Positions 28,728 to 37,195 of a DNA stretch of 64,000 nt are shown piece by piece. Below the pieces are notes generated by a model that ran no database searches, was not told the origin of the DNA, and saw only the letters and a list, made by a program, of their open reading frames with translations. Position 1 is the stretch's first letter, and each line of letters opens with the position of its first letter. Origin of the DNA: Rubellimicrobium aerolatum. Lineage in GTDB: Bacteria > Pseudomonadota > Alphaproteobacteria > Rhodobacterales > Rhodobacteraceae. The position numbers were made by a program, and so were the translations under genes. The DNA lies in assembly GCF_017872975.1 (NCBI RefSeq), contig NZ_JAGGJP010000003.1, positions 124,001-188,000 on the forward strand, read 5' to 3'.

Positions 28728-30619
28728 CCGACGCCGCGGATCACCGCCCCGCCCGCCCGTCCTGGGCCGATCGGTTCTCGCGCCTGATCCCGCCCTTCGA
28801 CGAAGGCCCGGTGCCGCCGCCGCCCACGACGCTCTGGCGCTTCTTCGCCTGGTGCCTGCGCGGGTCCTTCCCCGTGCTGCTGGTGGCGTCGGTCGTCAGC
28901 GTGCTGGCGGGCTCGGCCGAGGTGGTCTCGGCCATGCTGCTCGGCACGGTGATCGACGCCGCCAGCGCGAGCGGCCCCGACGCGCTCTGGAGCGAGCACA
29001 CGCTCCTCTTCGCGGCCATCGCGGTGTTCCTGATCGTGCTGCGGCCGCTGACCTTCGGCGCCTCGGCGCTGTTCCAGTCGGTGGTGATCGGCCCGTCGCT
29101 GAACGTGCTGGTGCTGTCGCGCCTGCACCGCTGGACGCTCGGGCAGGACATCACCTTCTTCGACAACGACTTCGCGGGCCGCATCGCGCAGAAGCAGATG
29201 CAGGCGGGCCGGGCGGTCACCGAATCGACGGTGGAGTTCATCAACACCATCGTCTTCGCGCTCTCCTCGGTCATCGCCACGCTGATCCTCGTGGTCGCGG
29301 TGGACTGGCGCGTCGGCCTCGCGCTCGGCCTCTGGTTCGTGGGCTACCTCCTCTACATCCGCCGCTACCTCCCCCGCATCCGCAAGCAGGCCGAGGGCCG
29401 GGCGGCGGCGCGCGCTGTGGTGACGGGGCAAGTGGTGGACACCATCACCAACATGCGGACCGTCAAGCTCTTCGCCCATGCCGAGGCCGAGGACGAGGCC
29501 GCCATCCGTGCCATGGCCCGCTACCGCGACACCACGCTCGACTACGGCACGATCTCCACCAGCTTCCGCTATGGCCTCATGGTCATCGCCGGCATCCTGC
29601 CGGTGCTGATGGTCGGCCTGACGCTGCACTTCTGGACGCAAGGAACAGCGACGGCGGGCGACATCGCCGCCACCGGCACCGTCGCCCTGCGGATCGCGCA
29701 GATGACCGGCTGGGTCAGCTTCGCCCTCATGGGCCTTTACGCCAACGTGGGCGAAGTCGAGGACGGCATGAACACCCTCGCCCACAACCATTCTCTCGTG
29801 GACGCCCCCGACGCCGTGCCCCTGCGGAGCGCCGAAGGCATCCGCTTCGAGCACGTCCATTTCACCTACGGCCGGCAAGGCGAGGAGGACGAGGGCGGGG
29901 GCCTGCACGACCTCGAGCTGTTGATCGCCCCGCGCGAGAAGATCGGCCTCGTCGGTGCCTCGGGCGCTGGCAAGTCCACGCTCGTCGCGCTGCTCCTGCG
30001 GCTCTACGACGTGGAGCGGGGGCGGATCACCGTCGGCGGCCAGGACATCCGGCACATCACGCAGGAATCGCTCCGCAAGGCCGTCGGCATGGTCACGCAG
30101 GAAACGGCCATGTTCAACCGCTCGGCCCGCGACAACATCCGCTACGGCCGCCCCGACGCCACCGACGAGGAGGTGGTCGCCGCGGCCAAGGCGGCCCGCG
30201 CCCACGACTTCATCCTGACGCTGGAGGACTTCAAGGGCCGCACCGGTTACGACGCCCACCTGGGCGAACGCGGGGTGAAGCTTTCGGGCGGCCAGAGGCA
30301 GCGTATCGCGCTGGCCCGCGCCATGCTCAAGGACGCGCCGATCCTGGTGCTGGACGAGGCCACGTCCGCGCTCGACTCCGAAGTGGAGGCCGAGATCCAG
30401 GCCGCGCTGGAGGAGGCCATGGTCGGCAAGACCGTCATCGCCATCGCGCACCGCCTGTCTACCATTGCCAGCATGGACCGGATTGTTGTTATGGACGCCG
30501 GAACCATCGTCGAGGAAGGCACGCACGAGGCGCTGCTGGCGCGCGGCGGCCTCTACGCCCGCTACTGGAACCGCCAGTCAGGCGGCTTCCTGACCATGGA
30601 GGCCGAGGCGGCCGAATGA
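28724..30619 (+). CDS. ABC transporter half-exporter (membrane domain fused to ATPase), second of pair
   Basis: A 631-residue partner of the preceding gene, with the same order: membrane domain (FFAWCLRGSFPVLLVASVVSVLAG onward, about six segments), then ATPase with GASGAGKST, VTQETAMF, LSGGQRQR, VLDEATSALD and IAHRLST. Both ATPase sites look fully canonical, unlike many heterodimeric exporters in which one site is degenerate. The shared FDNDFAGRIA/FENDFAGRIA motif in the membrane domain supports duplication. Substrate unknown; no regulator or outer-membrane component is adjacent. Confidence 0.9.
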   Translation: MTDAADHRPARPSWADRFSRLIPPFDEGPVPPPPTTLWRFFAWCLRGSFPVLLVASVVSVLAGSAEVVSAMLLGTVIDAASASGPDALWSEHTLLFAAIAVFLIVLRPLTFGASALFQSVVIGPSLNVLVLSRLHRWTLGQDITFFDNDFAGRIAQKQMQAGRAVTESTVEFINTIVFALSSVIATLILVVAVDWRVGLALGLWFVGYLLYIRRYLPRIRKQAEGRAAARAVVTGQVVDTITNMRTVKLFAHAEAEDEAAIRAMARYRDTTLDYGTISTSFRYGLMVIAGILPVLMVGLTLHFWTQGTATAGDIAATGTVALRIAQMTGWVSFALMGLYANVGEVEDGMNTLAHNHSLVDAPDAVPLRSAEGIRFEHVHFTYGRQGEEDEGGGLHDLELLIAPREKIGLVGASGAGKSTLVALLLRLYDVERGRITVGGQDIRHITQESLRKAVGMVTQETAMFNRSARDNIRYGRPDATDEEVVAAAKAARAHDFILTLEDFKGRTGYDAHLGERGVKLSGGQRQRIALARAMLKDAPILVLDEATSALDSEVEAEIQAALEEAMVGKTVIAIAHRLSTIASMDRIVVMDAGTIVEEGTHEALLARGGLYARYWNRQSGGFLTMEAEAAE

Positions 30620-30697
30620 CCGTGTGCGACGCCCCGCCGACTTGCGCCGGGGACCGCCCTCGCCCATCTAGGCCGCCTTGACCTTCCGGGCCGCTTC

Positions 30698-31957
30698 ATG
30701 ACCGCAATCCCCGACACCGCCGCACGCGTCGCGACCCTCACGCACCACGGCCAAGGCCGCCTCGCGAACGGCACGCTGATCCCCCGTGTCCTGCCCGGCG
30801 AGGAGGTCGCGCCCCGCTCCGACGGGACGTGGCGGATCGTCACGCCCTCGCCCGACCGGGTGGCCGCTCCCTGCCCTCATTTCACCGCCTGCGGCGGCTG
30901 TGCCATGCAGCACGCCTCCGACGCCGTCGTGGCGGACTGGAAGGCGGGGATCGTGCGCGGCGCCCTCCAGGGCCAGGGCCTCGCGGGCGAGGTCGCGCGC
31001 GTCCTGACCTCCCCGCCCAACAGCCGCCGCCGCGCTCGCCTCGCTGCCCGGCGGCTGAAGAAGGGCGCGCTCCTGGGCTTCCACGCCCGCGCCTCGGACA
31101 CGGTGATCGACAACCCCCATTGCAAGATACTCACGCCCGGCCTCATGGCGCTGCGCCCCGCGCTCCTCGACCTCGCCCAGATGGCCGCCCCGCGCTCGCG
31201 CGAGATCGGGCTCCTGCTCACCGACAGCCCGGCGGGCGCGGATGTCGTCGTGGAGGACGCGCGCGACCTCGACCTCGCGCTCCGCCAGGACGCCGCCGCC
31301 TGGGCGGCCCGCGCCGGCGTCGCGCGCGTGACCTGGAACGGAGAGCCCACCTTCCAGCGCGAAGGCCCCTGGCAACCCATGGGTCGCGCCCGCGTCGTCC
31401 CGCCGCCCAGCGCCTTCCTCCAGGCCACGCGCGAGGGCGAGGCCGCGCTCGTCGCCCTGGTCCGCGAGGCGACGCGCGGCGCGACCCGCGTGGCCGACCT
31501 CTTCGCTGGCGTGGGCACCTTCGCCCTGCCCCTCGCCGAATCGGCCGAGGTTCACGCCGTCGAGGGCGAGGCCGCGATGCTCGACGCGCTCGCGAAGGGC
31601 TGGCGCTCCGCGCCGGGCCTCCACCGCGTCACGACCGAGGCCCGCGACCTCTTCCGCCGCCCGCTCGACCCGCTGGACCTGCGCCGCTTCGACGCTGCCG
31701 TGATCGACCCGCCGCGCGCCGGGGCCGAGGCGCAGGTCCGCGCGCTGGCCGAGGCGCGGCTGCCCGTCATCGCCTACGTCTCCTGCAACCCGGCGAGCTT
31801 CGCCCGCGACGCGAAGACCCTTCTCGCGGCGGGCTACCGGATGGACCCGATCACCGTCGTGGATCAGTTCCGCTGGTCCGCGCACGTGGAGCTGGCGACG
31901 CGGTTCACGCTCGGCCGGGATCAAGAATCCCTCGCGGAATCGGGAACGATGACGTAG
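30698..31957 (+). CDS. TrmA/RumA-family RNA uridine-C5 methyltransferase with iron-sulfur cluster
   Basis: Probably a 23S rRNA (uracil-C5) methyltransferase of the RlmD group. The 419-residue protein has a short TRAM-like N-terminus (THHGQGRLANGTLIPRVLPGEEV), then cluster cysteines in CPHFTACGGCAMQH with a later NPHC. The SAM-binding region is VADLFAGVGTFALPLAE, and the catalytic loops are VIDPPRAGAEAQV and YVSCNPASFARD, in which the Cys of SCNP attacks uridine. Which rRNA position it modifies cannot be told from the sequence. Confidence 0.88.
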   Translation: MTAIPDTAARVATLTHHGQGRLANGTLIPRVLPGEEVAPRSDGTWRIVTPSPDRVAAPCPHFTACGGCAMQHASDAVVADWKAGIVRGALQGQGLAGEVARVLTSPPNSRRRARLAARRLKKGALLGFHARASDTVIDNPHCKILTPGLMALRPALLDLAQMAAPRSREIGLLLTDSPAGADVVVEDARDLDLALRQDAAAWAARAGVARVTWNGEPTFQREGPWQPMGRARVVPPPSAFLQATREGEAALVALVREATRGATRVADLFAGVGTFALPLAESAEVHAVEGEAAMLDALAKGWRSAPGLHRVTTEARDLFRRPLDPLDLRRFDAAVIDPPRAGAEAQVRALAEARLPVIAYVSCNPASFARDAKTLLAAGYRMDPITVVDQFRWSAHVELATRFTLGRDQESLAESGTMT

Positions 31958-31997
31958 GATCGTCGGGGAACGGCGTCAGACCGGACAGGCGACAGTG

Positions 31998-32510
31998 ATG
32001 ATCTCCCGACGAAACCTCCTCCTGGGCGGCACCGCCCTGATTGGCCTCGCAGGCTGCGGCGCGCCCTCCAAGTTCCGCAAGTACAAGGGCCCGCGCGTCA
32101 CCCGCGTCCTGGTCTACAAGTCCGAGCGCAAGCTCTACCTGATGCATGGGGACAAGGCGCTGCGCGTCTTCGACTTTGAATTGGGCGGCGACCCGGTCGG
32201 CCCCAAGATGATGGAAGGCGACGGCAAGACGCCCGAGGGCACCTACCGCATCGATCGCCGCAACCCGAACTCGAGCTACCACCTGTCCATCGGGATTTCC
32301 TACCCGAACGAGATGGACAAGGCGCGGGCCGAGGCCATGGGCGTGCGCCCGGGCGGCGACATCTTCATCCACGGCCAGCCCCGGGGGATCGACGGCCGCG
32401 CCTACATCGACGGCGACTGGACCGCCGGCTGCATCGCCGTCCCCAACCGCGAGATGGAGGACATCTACGCGATGGTGCCCGATGGAACCCCGATCACCCT
32501 GTTCCCGTGA
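31998..32510 (+). CDS. L,D-transpeptidase (YkuD domain) lipoprotein
   Basis: Periplasmic cell-wall enzyme that links or trims peptidoglycan stem peptides. The 170-residue product begins MISRRNLLLGGTALIGLAGCGAP, a lipoprotein signal with lipobox LAGC and twin arginines near the start. The YkuD domain has the catalytic pair His125 (FIHGQP) and Cys145 in DWTAGCIAVPNREM. I use the ATG at 31998; a GTG three bases earlier is possible. Members of this subfamily also hydrolyse Braun-type links, so cross-linking versus cleavage is open. It converges with the CAP-domain gene. Confidence 0.88.
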   Translation: MISRRNLLLGGTALIGLAGCGAPSKFRKYKGPRVTRVLVYKSERKLYLMHGDKALRVFDFELGGDPVGPKMMEGDGKTPEGTYRIDRRNPNSSYHLSIGISYPNEMDKARAEAMGVRPGGDIFIHGQPRGIDGRAYIDGDWTAGCIAVPNREMEDIYAMVPDGTPITLFP

Positions 32511-32529
32511 CGCGAGGCGCGGGCCGCCG

Positions 32530-33051
32530 TCAGGTGGCCAGCACCAGCGTCCACCAGATCTTGCCCGAGGGCTCCTGGAACCAGGCCAAGCCCAGCCGGG
32601 TCGCCGTGCGGTCGAGAAGCACGGCCCGGGTCGTCGGGTCCTCGGCCCAGGCGGCGAGGGTCTGCAACTCGTCCTCGTAGGTTTCCGAGATCAGCTCCCC
32701 CACGAGGCGGCCCTGGTAGCCTACGCGCTGGAGGCGATCCACCGCCGAGGAGCCGTCCGAGCCGAAGTGCCAGGGCCGGTTCTGCACCGCCATGTCGCGG
32801 CTGTGGGTGGCGGCGGCGGCGTTCAGCGCCGGGTCGAGCGCCACCGGCGCGGCCCCGGCCGCGGTCCGCAGCGTGTTGAGCGAATCGGCCAGCCGATAGC
32901 CGATCTCGGCCTCCATCTCGGGCGTGATTCGATAGACCGTCGGCAGCGGCAGGCCGTCCGGCCCCACCAGCGGCCGGGCCGCGCGCCCGCCTCCGCAGGC
33001 CGAAAGCCCCAGCAGGGCCAGTCCCGCCGCCATCATCGCCCTGCGCTGCAT
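32530..33051 (-). CDS. CAP/SCP-domain lipoprotein
   Basis: The 173-residue product starts MQRRAMMAAGLALLGLSACGGG, a lipoprotein signal with LSAC. The mature part has a CAP/SCP1-like domain: LNTLRTAAGAAPVALDPALNAAAATHSRDMAVQNRPWHFGSDGSSAVDRLQRVGYQ, with the His of THSRDM and a second His in WHFGSDG in the usual cavity positions. Bacterial CAP proteins of this kind are exported and mostly of unknown function. It lies between two L,D-transpeptidase genes, converging with the first and divergent from the second, which suggests a shared envelope role (inference). Confidence 0.8.
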   Translation of the reverse strand: MQRRAMMAAGLALLGLSACGGGRAARPLVGPDGLPLPTVYRITPEMEAEIGYRLADSLNTLRTAAGAAPVALDPALNAAAATHSRDMAVQNRPWHFGSDGSSAVDRLQRVGYQGRLVGELISETYEDELQTLAAWAEDPTTRAVLLDRTATRLGLAWFQEPSGKIWWTLVLAT

Positions 33052-33218
33052 CCCGAGAAACCCCTGATCGCTGTCCCAGCGGCTCCTTTAGCCGCGCGCC
33101 CCGGGGGTTTCAAACGGGTTCGCCACAGTGGGACGCATCTGACGAGACCTTGAGTTGTGACGCCGCGACAGGGATTGTAACGCTCCGCTCACGAAGACGG
33201 CAGAAAAGGGCAGGCAAC

Positions 33219-33821
33219 ATGGCCGACGGCAAGGGAATCACTCGCAGGGGCGTGCTGGGCGCGGGCATGGCGATGCTGGGCGCGGGGCTCGCGGCCCCGG
33301 CGCTGGCGCAGCAGGCCAACTCCACGGAGATGGAGGCCGAGATCTCCCAATCGACGCGTCACAACATCTCGGCGTTCCGCACCGTGAATTGGCAGGACCA
33401 CTTCGCCACCACGGCGGGCGGCGTCATCATCTGCGACATCCAGTGCCGCGCGCTGCATTACTGGAGCGCGGACCAGTCGATCTACCGCCTCTACCCGACC
33501 TCCGTGCCCGCCACCGACGAGCTGACCCGCCTGGGCGAATGCTCGGTGGTGGACAAGGTCGTCGCGCCGCCGTGGCGTCCCACGCCCTCGATGCGCGAGC
33601 GCAACCCCGACTGGCCCGAGTTCGTGGCGGGCGGCGATCCGATGAACCCGCTCGGGCCCTATGCGCTCTACCTGAGCTGGCAGTTCTACCGCATCCACGG
33701 CACCCACGACACGCGCAAGATCGGCCGCCGCTCCTCGAACGGCTGCATCGGCCTCTACAACGAGCACATCGCCGAACTGTTCAGCCTCACCAACGTCGGC
33801 ACGCAGGTGAAGCTGATCTGA
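33219..33821 (+). CDS. L,D-transpeptidase (YkuD domain), probable Tat-exported
   Basis: The 200-residue protein begins MADGKGITRRGVLGAGMAMLGAGLAAPALAQQ, a twin-arginine-type signal with an ALAQ cleavage context. The YkuD core has FYRIHGTHDTRKIGRRSSNGCIGLYNEHIAELF, with His160 and catalytic Cys176. The N-terminal half (ICDIQCRALHYWSADQSIYRLYPTSVPATDELTRLGE) is typical of the family. A family A repeat follows the stop by 10 bases. Together with the gene at 31998 it makes two different transpeptidases within 2 kb. Confidence 0.88.
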   Translation: MADGKGITRRGVLGAGMAMLGAGLAAPALAQQANSTEMEAEISQSTRHNISAFRTVNWQDHFATTAGGVIICDIQCRALHYWSADQSIYRLYPTSVPATDELTRLGECSVVDKVVAPPWRPTPSMRERNPDWPEFVAGGDPMNPLGPYALYLSWQFYRIHGTHDTRKIGRRSSNGCIGLYNEHIAELFSLTNVGTQVKLI

Positions 33822-33831
33822 GGTCGAGAGA

Positions 33832-33875
33832 GGGGGGCTTCGCCTCCCCTCGGGATATTTGGGGTCAGAAGAAAG
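33832..33875 (+). repeat. family A dispersed repeat, copy 5 (after L,D-transpeptidase)
   Basis: A shorter, diverged copy just after the stop codon. One hairpin (GGGGGGC-TTC-GCC-TCCCC, slightly imperfect) is followed by a core CTCGGGATATTTGGGGTC and AGAAGAAAGG. The second hairpin of copies 1-3 is absent. Confidence 0.75.
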
Positions 33876-33932
33876 GCCGGGTCTTGGTTTTCGTGCCTTT
33901 CCTCGTCTAACTCCGCGACGGGAGGACCGACC

Positions 33933-34607
33933 ATGAGCCACGCCGTCACCATCTGCCCTTCCATCCTCGCCGGCGACTTCGCCGCCCTGGGGGCCGAGTG
34001 TCGCGCCCTGGGCGAGGCGGGGGCGGACTGGATCCACGTGGACGTGATGGACGGGCACTTCGTCCCCAACATCACCTTCGGCCCGCAGATGTGCGCGGCG
34101 CTGCGGCCCCATGTCACGGGGGTCATGGACGTCCACCTGATGATCGCGCCGGTGGACCCCTACATCGACGCCTTCGCCAAGGCCGGGGCCGACGTCATCA
34201 CCGCGCATCTGGAGGCCGGGCCGCACGTCCACCGCACGCTCCAGGCCATCCGGGGCGCGGGCTGCAAGGCCGGGCTCGCGATCAACCCCGGCACGGGGAT
34301 CGAGGCGGTGGGGCACCTGCTCGACGACATCGACCTCCTTTGCGTCATGACCGTGAACCCCGGCTTCGGGGGGCAGTCGCTGATCCCCGCGATGGTGGAG
34401 AAGGTCCGCGCCCTGAAGGCCCTGACCGCCGGCCGGCCCATCCGCATCCAGGTGGATGGCGGCGTGACCCTCAGGACCGCTCGCAGCGTCGCGGCGGCCG
34501 GGGCGGACCTCCTCGTGGCCGGGTCGGCGGTGCTCCAAGGCGGCCCCGCCGCCTACGCCCGCAACATCGCCGCCCTGCGCGACGCGGCGCTGGGCGTCCT
34601 CGTCTAG
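33933..34607 (+). CDS. rpe: ribulose-phosphate 3-epimerase
   Basis: Interconverts ribulose 5-phosphate and xylulose 5-phosphate in the pentose phosphate and Calvin cycles. The 224-residue TIM barrel has ICPSILAGDFAALG, the metal-binding WIHVDVMDGHFVPNITFGP, MDVHLMI, MTVNPGFGGQ and IQVDGGV, all diagnostic. Length is typical. Start ATG at 33933 follows GGGAGGACC. No cbb genes are adjacent, so pentose-phosphate metabolism is the simplest role. Confidence 0.96.
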   Translation: MSHAVTICPSILAGDFAALGAECRALGEAGADWIHVDVMDGHFVPNITFGPQMCAALRPHVTGVMDVHLMIAPVDPYIDAFAKAGADVITAHLEAGPHVHRTLQAIRGAGCKAGLAINPGTGIEAVGHLLDDIDLLCVMTVNPGFGGQSLIPAMVEKVRALKALTAGRPIRIQVDGGVTLRTARSVAAAGADLLVAGSAVLQGGPAAYARNIAALRDAALGVLV

Positions 34608-34620
34608 GGCCGTCTCCCGC

Positions 34621-35925
34621 TCAGGGCCGGAGATACCCCGCCGCCGTCATCTCCTGCAAGGCGATCCGCTGCGCCATGGCCAGCGCCTCCTCGGGCGTCC
34701 GCTCCCCGGTCAGGACGGAGGCGATCACCTCGCCCACGGCATTGCCGAGGCCCTGGAACTCGGGGATGGCCACGAACTGCACGCCGACATAGGGCACCGG
34801 CTCCACCGCGGGATCGGACGGATCGGCGGCCAGGATCGACCTTAGGGTGAGCTCCGCGAAGGGCGCGGCGGCGCGGTAGTCGGGGCTCGCATAAAGCGAG
34901 GCGCGCGTCCCCGGCGGCGCGGCCGCCCAGCCGTCCCGCTCCGCCACCAGCTCCGTGTACCCCCGCGAGGTGGCCTAGGCGACGAACGCCCGCGCCTCGG
35001 GCACCGCGTCCGAGGAGGCGGGCACCGCCAGCGCCCAGGCCCAGAGCCAGCTCGCCCGCCGCCCCAGCCCCGCATCGGGGGCAAGCGCATAGCCCAGCGT
35101 CCCGGGCGCGCCCTCCAAGGCCGAGGCCGCCACCGTCGCGTCGATCAGGAGCCCGCAGCGCCCGTCGCGGAACAGGGCCACCGTCTCGTTGAAGCCCCGC
35201 GCCTCCGCGCCCGGCGGCCCCAGCGCCAGCAGCTCCAGGTAAAGGTCGAGCGTCGCCCGCCAGGCCGGCCCGTCGAGCTCGGGCCGCCAGGCCTCGTCGA
35301 ACCACCGCCCGCCCAGCGAATTCGCCATCGCCGTCAGCAGGGCGACGTTCTCGCCCCATCCGGGCTTGCCGCGCAGGCAGATGCCGTAGGGTCCCGCCTC
35401 GGGATCGTGGACCGCCCGCGCCACCTTGCGGATGTCGTCCCAGGTCGGCGCCTCGGGCATCGCGACCCCCGCTCGGGCCAGCAGGTCGGCCCGGTGGATC
35501 GTCATGGACGACTCCCCGTAGAACGGCACCGCGTAGAGCGTGCCCTCCAGCGACAGCGCCTCGCGGATCGGCGGCAGCAGGTCCTCCACCTCGTAGGCGG
35601 CAGGCAGGTCGTCCAGCGGCACGAGCCAGCCCCGCCCGCCCCAGATCGGCACCTCGTAGGTGCCGAGCGTCAGCACGTCGTAGCGGCTGCCGCCCAGCGC
35701 GATCTCGGTCCCCACCTGCCGCCGCAGGGTTCCCTCGTCCAGCACCACCCATTCGAGCCGGAGGCCGGGATGTTCGGCCAGGAAGGCCCCGGACAGGGCC
35801 TGCATCCGCGCCATGTCCGGGTTGTCCACGGTCGCGATGGTCAGCGTCACCGGCTCCGGCTCCTGCGCCAGGGCGGGACCGGTCAGGCAGGCCAGCGCGG
35901 CCAGGAACCGGCGCATCATGGACAT
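34621..35925 (-). pseudogene. sugar-type ABC transporter solute-binding protein, broken by an in-frame amber codon
   Basis: Translation from the ATG at 35923-35925 (good GGAGGA site) gives a signal peptide MSMMRRFLAALACLTGPALAQ and an extracellular family 1 binding protein of 316 residues ending ...PEARAFVA. An amber TAG then lies at 34975-34977. Beyond it the same frame continues for 117 conserved residues (ATSRGYTELVAERDGWAAAPPGTRASLYASPDYR...). Relatives have tryptophan in this place (FVAWATS), so a single TGG to TAG change explains the break. Full length would be 434, like sorbitol/mannitol-type binding proteins. No permease or ATPase gene is adjacent. Either a recent pseudogene, a readthrough case or a sequencing error. 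Confidence 0.85.
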
Positions 35926-36041
35926 GGCTCCTCCCCAGGGCCGGCGTGACCCCGACCTCGGTCCTCGCGTCCGGAGAGCCTAGCGCGGGCGCCCCGCCAT
36001 CGTCCATGCGCGATTCCGGCCGTGGGGCAGGCCGCGCCGGA

Positions 36042-37106
36042 TCAGATCCAGCCCCCCAGGCTCCGCAGGATCGCCCCCGTAAGCGCGTCCAGATGCGCGG
36101 GGTCGTCGTTGAGGCAGGGGATGTAGGTGAACTGTTCCCCGCCCGCGTGCTCGAAGGCCTCGCGGATCTCGCCCTCGATCTCCTCCAGCGTCTCGATGCA
36201 GTCGGCCGAGAAGGCGGGCGCGCAGACGGCGAGGCGCTTCACGCCCTCCTCCTTCACCAGCCGCGCCACTTCCTCGACGGTGTAGGGCTTCAGCCATTCC
36301 TCGGGGCCGAAGACGCTCTGGAACGTCGTGCGGACCTTGGTCCTGTCCCAGCCCAGCGCCTCGCGCAGCAGGCGCGTCGTCTTCTGGCACTGGCAATGGT
36401 AGGGATCGCCCTGCATCAGATACCGCTTCGGCATCCCGTGATACGAGCAGACCAGCAGCTCGGGCTCCCGCTCCGCCGCCGCCCAGCCCCGCCGCACCGA
36501 GCCCGCCAGCGCCTCGATATAGGCCGGATCGTCGAAATAGGGGTCCATGACGCGGGCGATGGGCTGCCAGGTTTCGGCCATCAGCGCGCGGAAGAACTGG
36601 TCGCAGGCCGTGGCCGAGGTCGCGCCCGCGTATTGGGGATACAGCGGCACGAAGAGGATGCGCTGGCACCCCTCCTCCACCATCCGGTGCAGCACCGCCT
36701 GCGTGGAGGGATTGCCGTATCTCATGCAGAACTCGACCCGCACCCCGTCACCGAAGCGCGCCACCAGCCGGTCGCGGAGCCCCTCGGTCTGCGCCTTGGT
36801 GATGGTGAGGAGCGGGCTCTCGTTGCGCTCCCTGTCCCAGATCTTGCGGTAGTTGGCCCCCGAGGTGAAGGGCCGCTTGGTCAGGATGATGGTCTGGAGC
36901 AGCGGCTGCCACTTCCAGGCCGGGTAGTCGATCACCCGCCTGTCGGACAGGAACTCGCTCAGGTAGCGCCGCATCGACCAGTAGCCGGGATCGTCCGGCG
37001 TCCCGAGATTGGCGAGCAGGATGCCGATCCGGGCGGGCTGGACCGCCGGGTGCCCCTCGGGGGCATGGGCGGGGATGGCGGGCGGAAGGGGCGTCAGGGC
37101 GTTCAT
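36042..37106 (-). CDS. hemH: ferrochelatase
   Basis: Inserts Fe2+ into protoporphyrin IX, the last haem step. The 354-residue protein has GILLANLGTPDDPGYWSMRRYLSEFLSDRRVID, EFCMRYGNPS, FVPLYPQYAGATSA, the catalytic His region LLVCSYHGMPKRYLMQGDPYHCQCQKT, TFQSVFGPEEWLKPYT and CAPAFSADCIETLEEI. The cysteine-rich YHCQCQKT and APAFSADC regions suit a [2Fe-2S]-type enzyme as in related alphaproteobacteria, but I cannot prove cluster binding. ATG at 37104-37106. Confidence 0.95.
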   Translation of the reverse strand: MNALTPLPPAIPAHAPEGHPAVQPARIGILLANLGTPDDPGYWSMRRYLSEFLSDRRVIDYPAWKWQPLLQTIILTKRPFTSGANYRKIWDRERNESPLLTITKAQTEGLRDRLVARFGDGVRVEFCMRYGNPSTQAVLHRMVEEGCQRILFVPLYPQYAGATSATACDQFFRALMAETWQPIARVMDPYFDDPAYIEALAGSVRRGWAAAEREPELLVCSYHGMPKRYLMQGDPYHCQCQKTTRLLREALGWDRTKVRTTFQSVFGPEEWLKPYTVEEVARLVKEEGVKRLAVCAPAFSADCIETLEEIEGEIREAFEHAGGEQFTYIPCLNDDPAHLDALTGAILRSLGGWI

Positions 37107-37195
37107 GGTGTCTCCCGAAACAGCGCCCGGCACCTTGCCGGGACCGGGGGGCGGGGGCAAGGGAGGATGCGCCGCAACTCCCTGCCCCGGCTGGA

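Noticed and set aside
34621-34947. A separate 108-residue gene left of the solute-binding protein
   Set aside because: It is in the same frame as the upstream open part and matches the C-terminus of the same protein family, so it is the tail of the broken gene.
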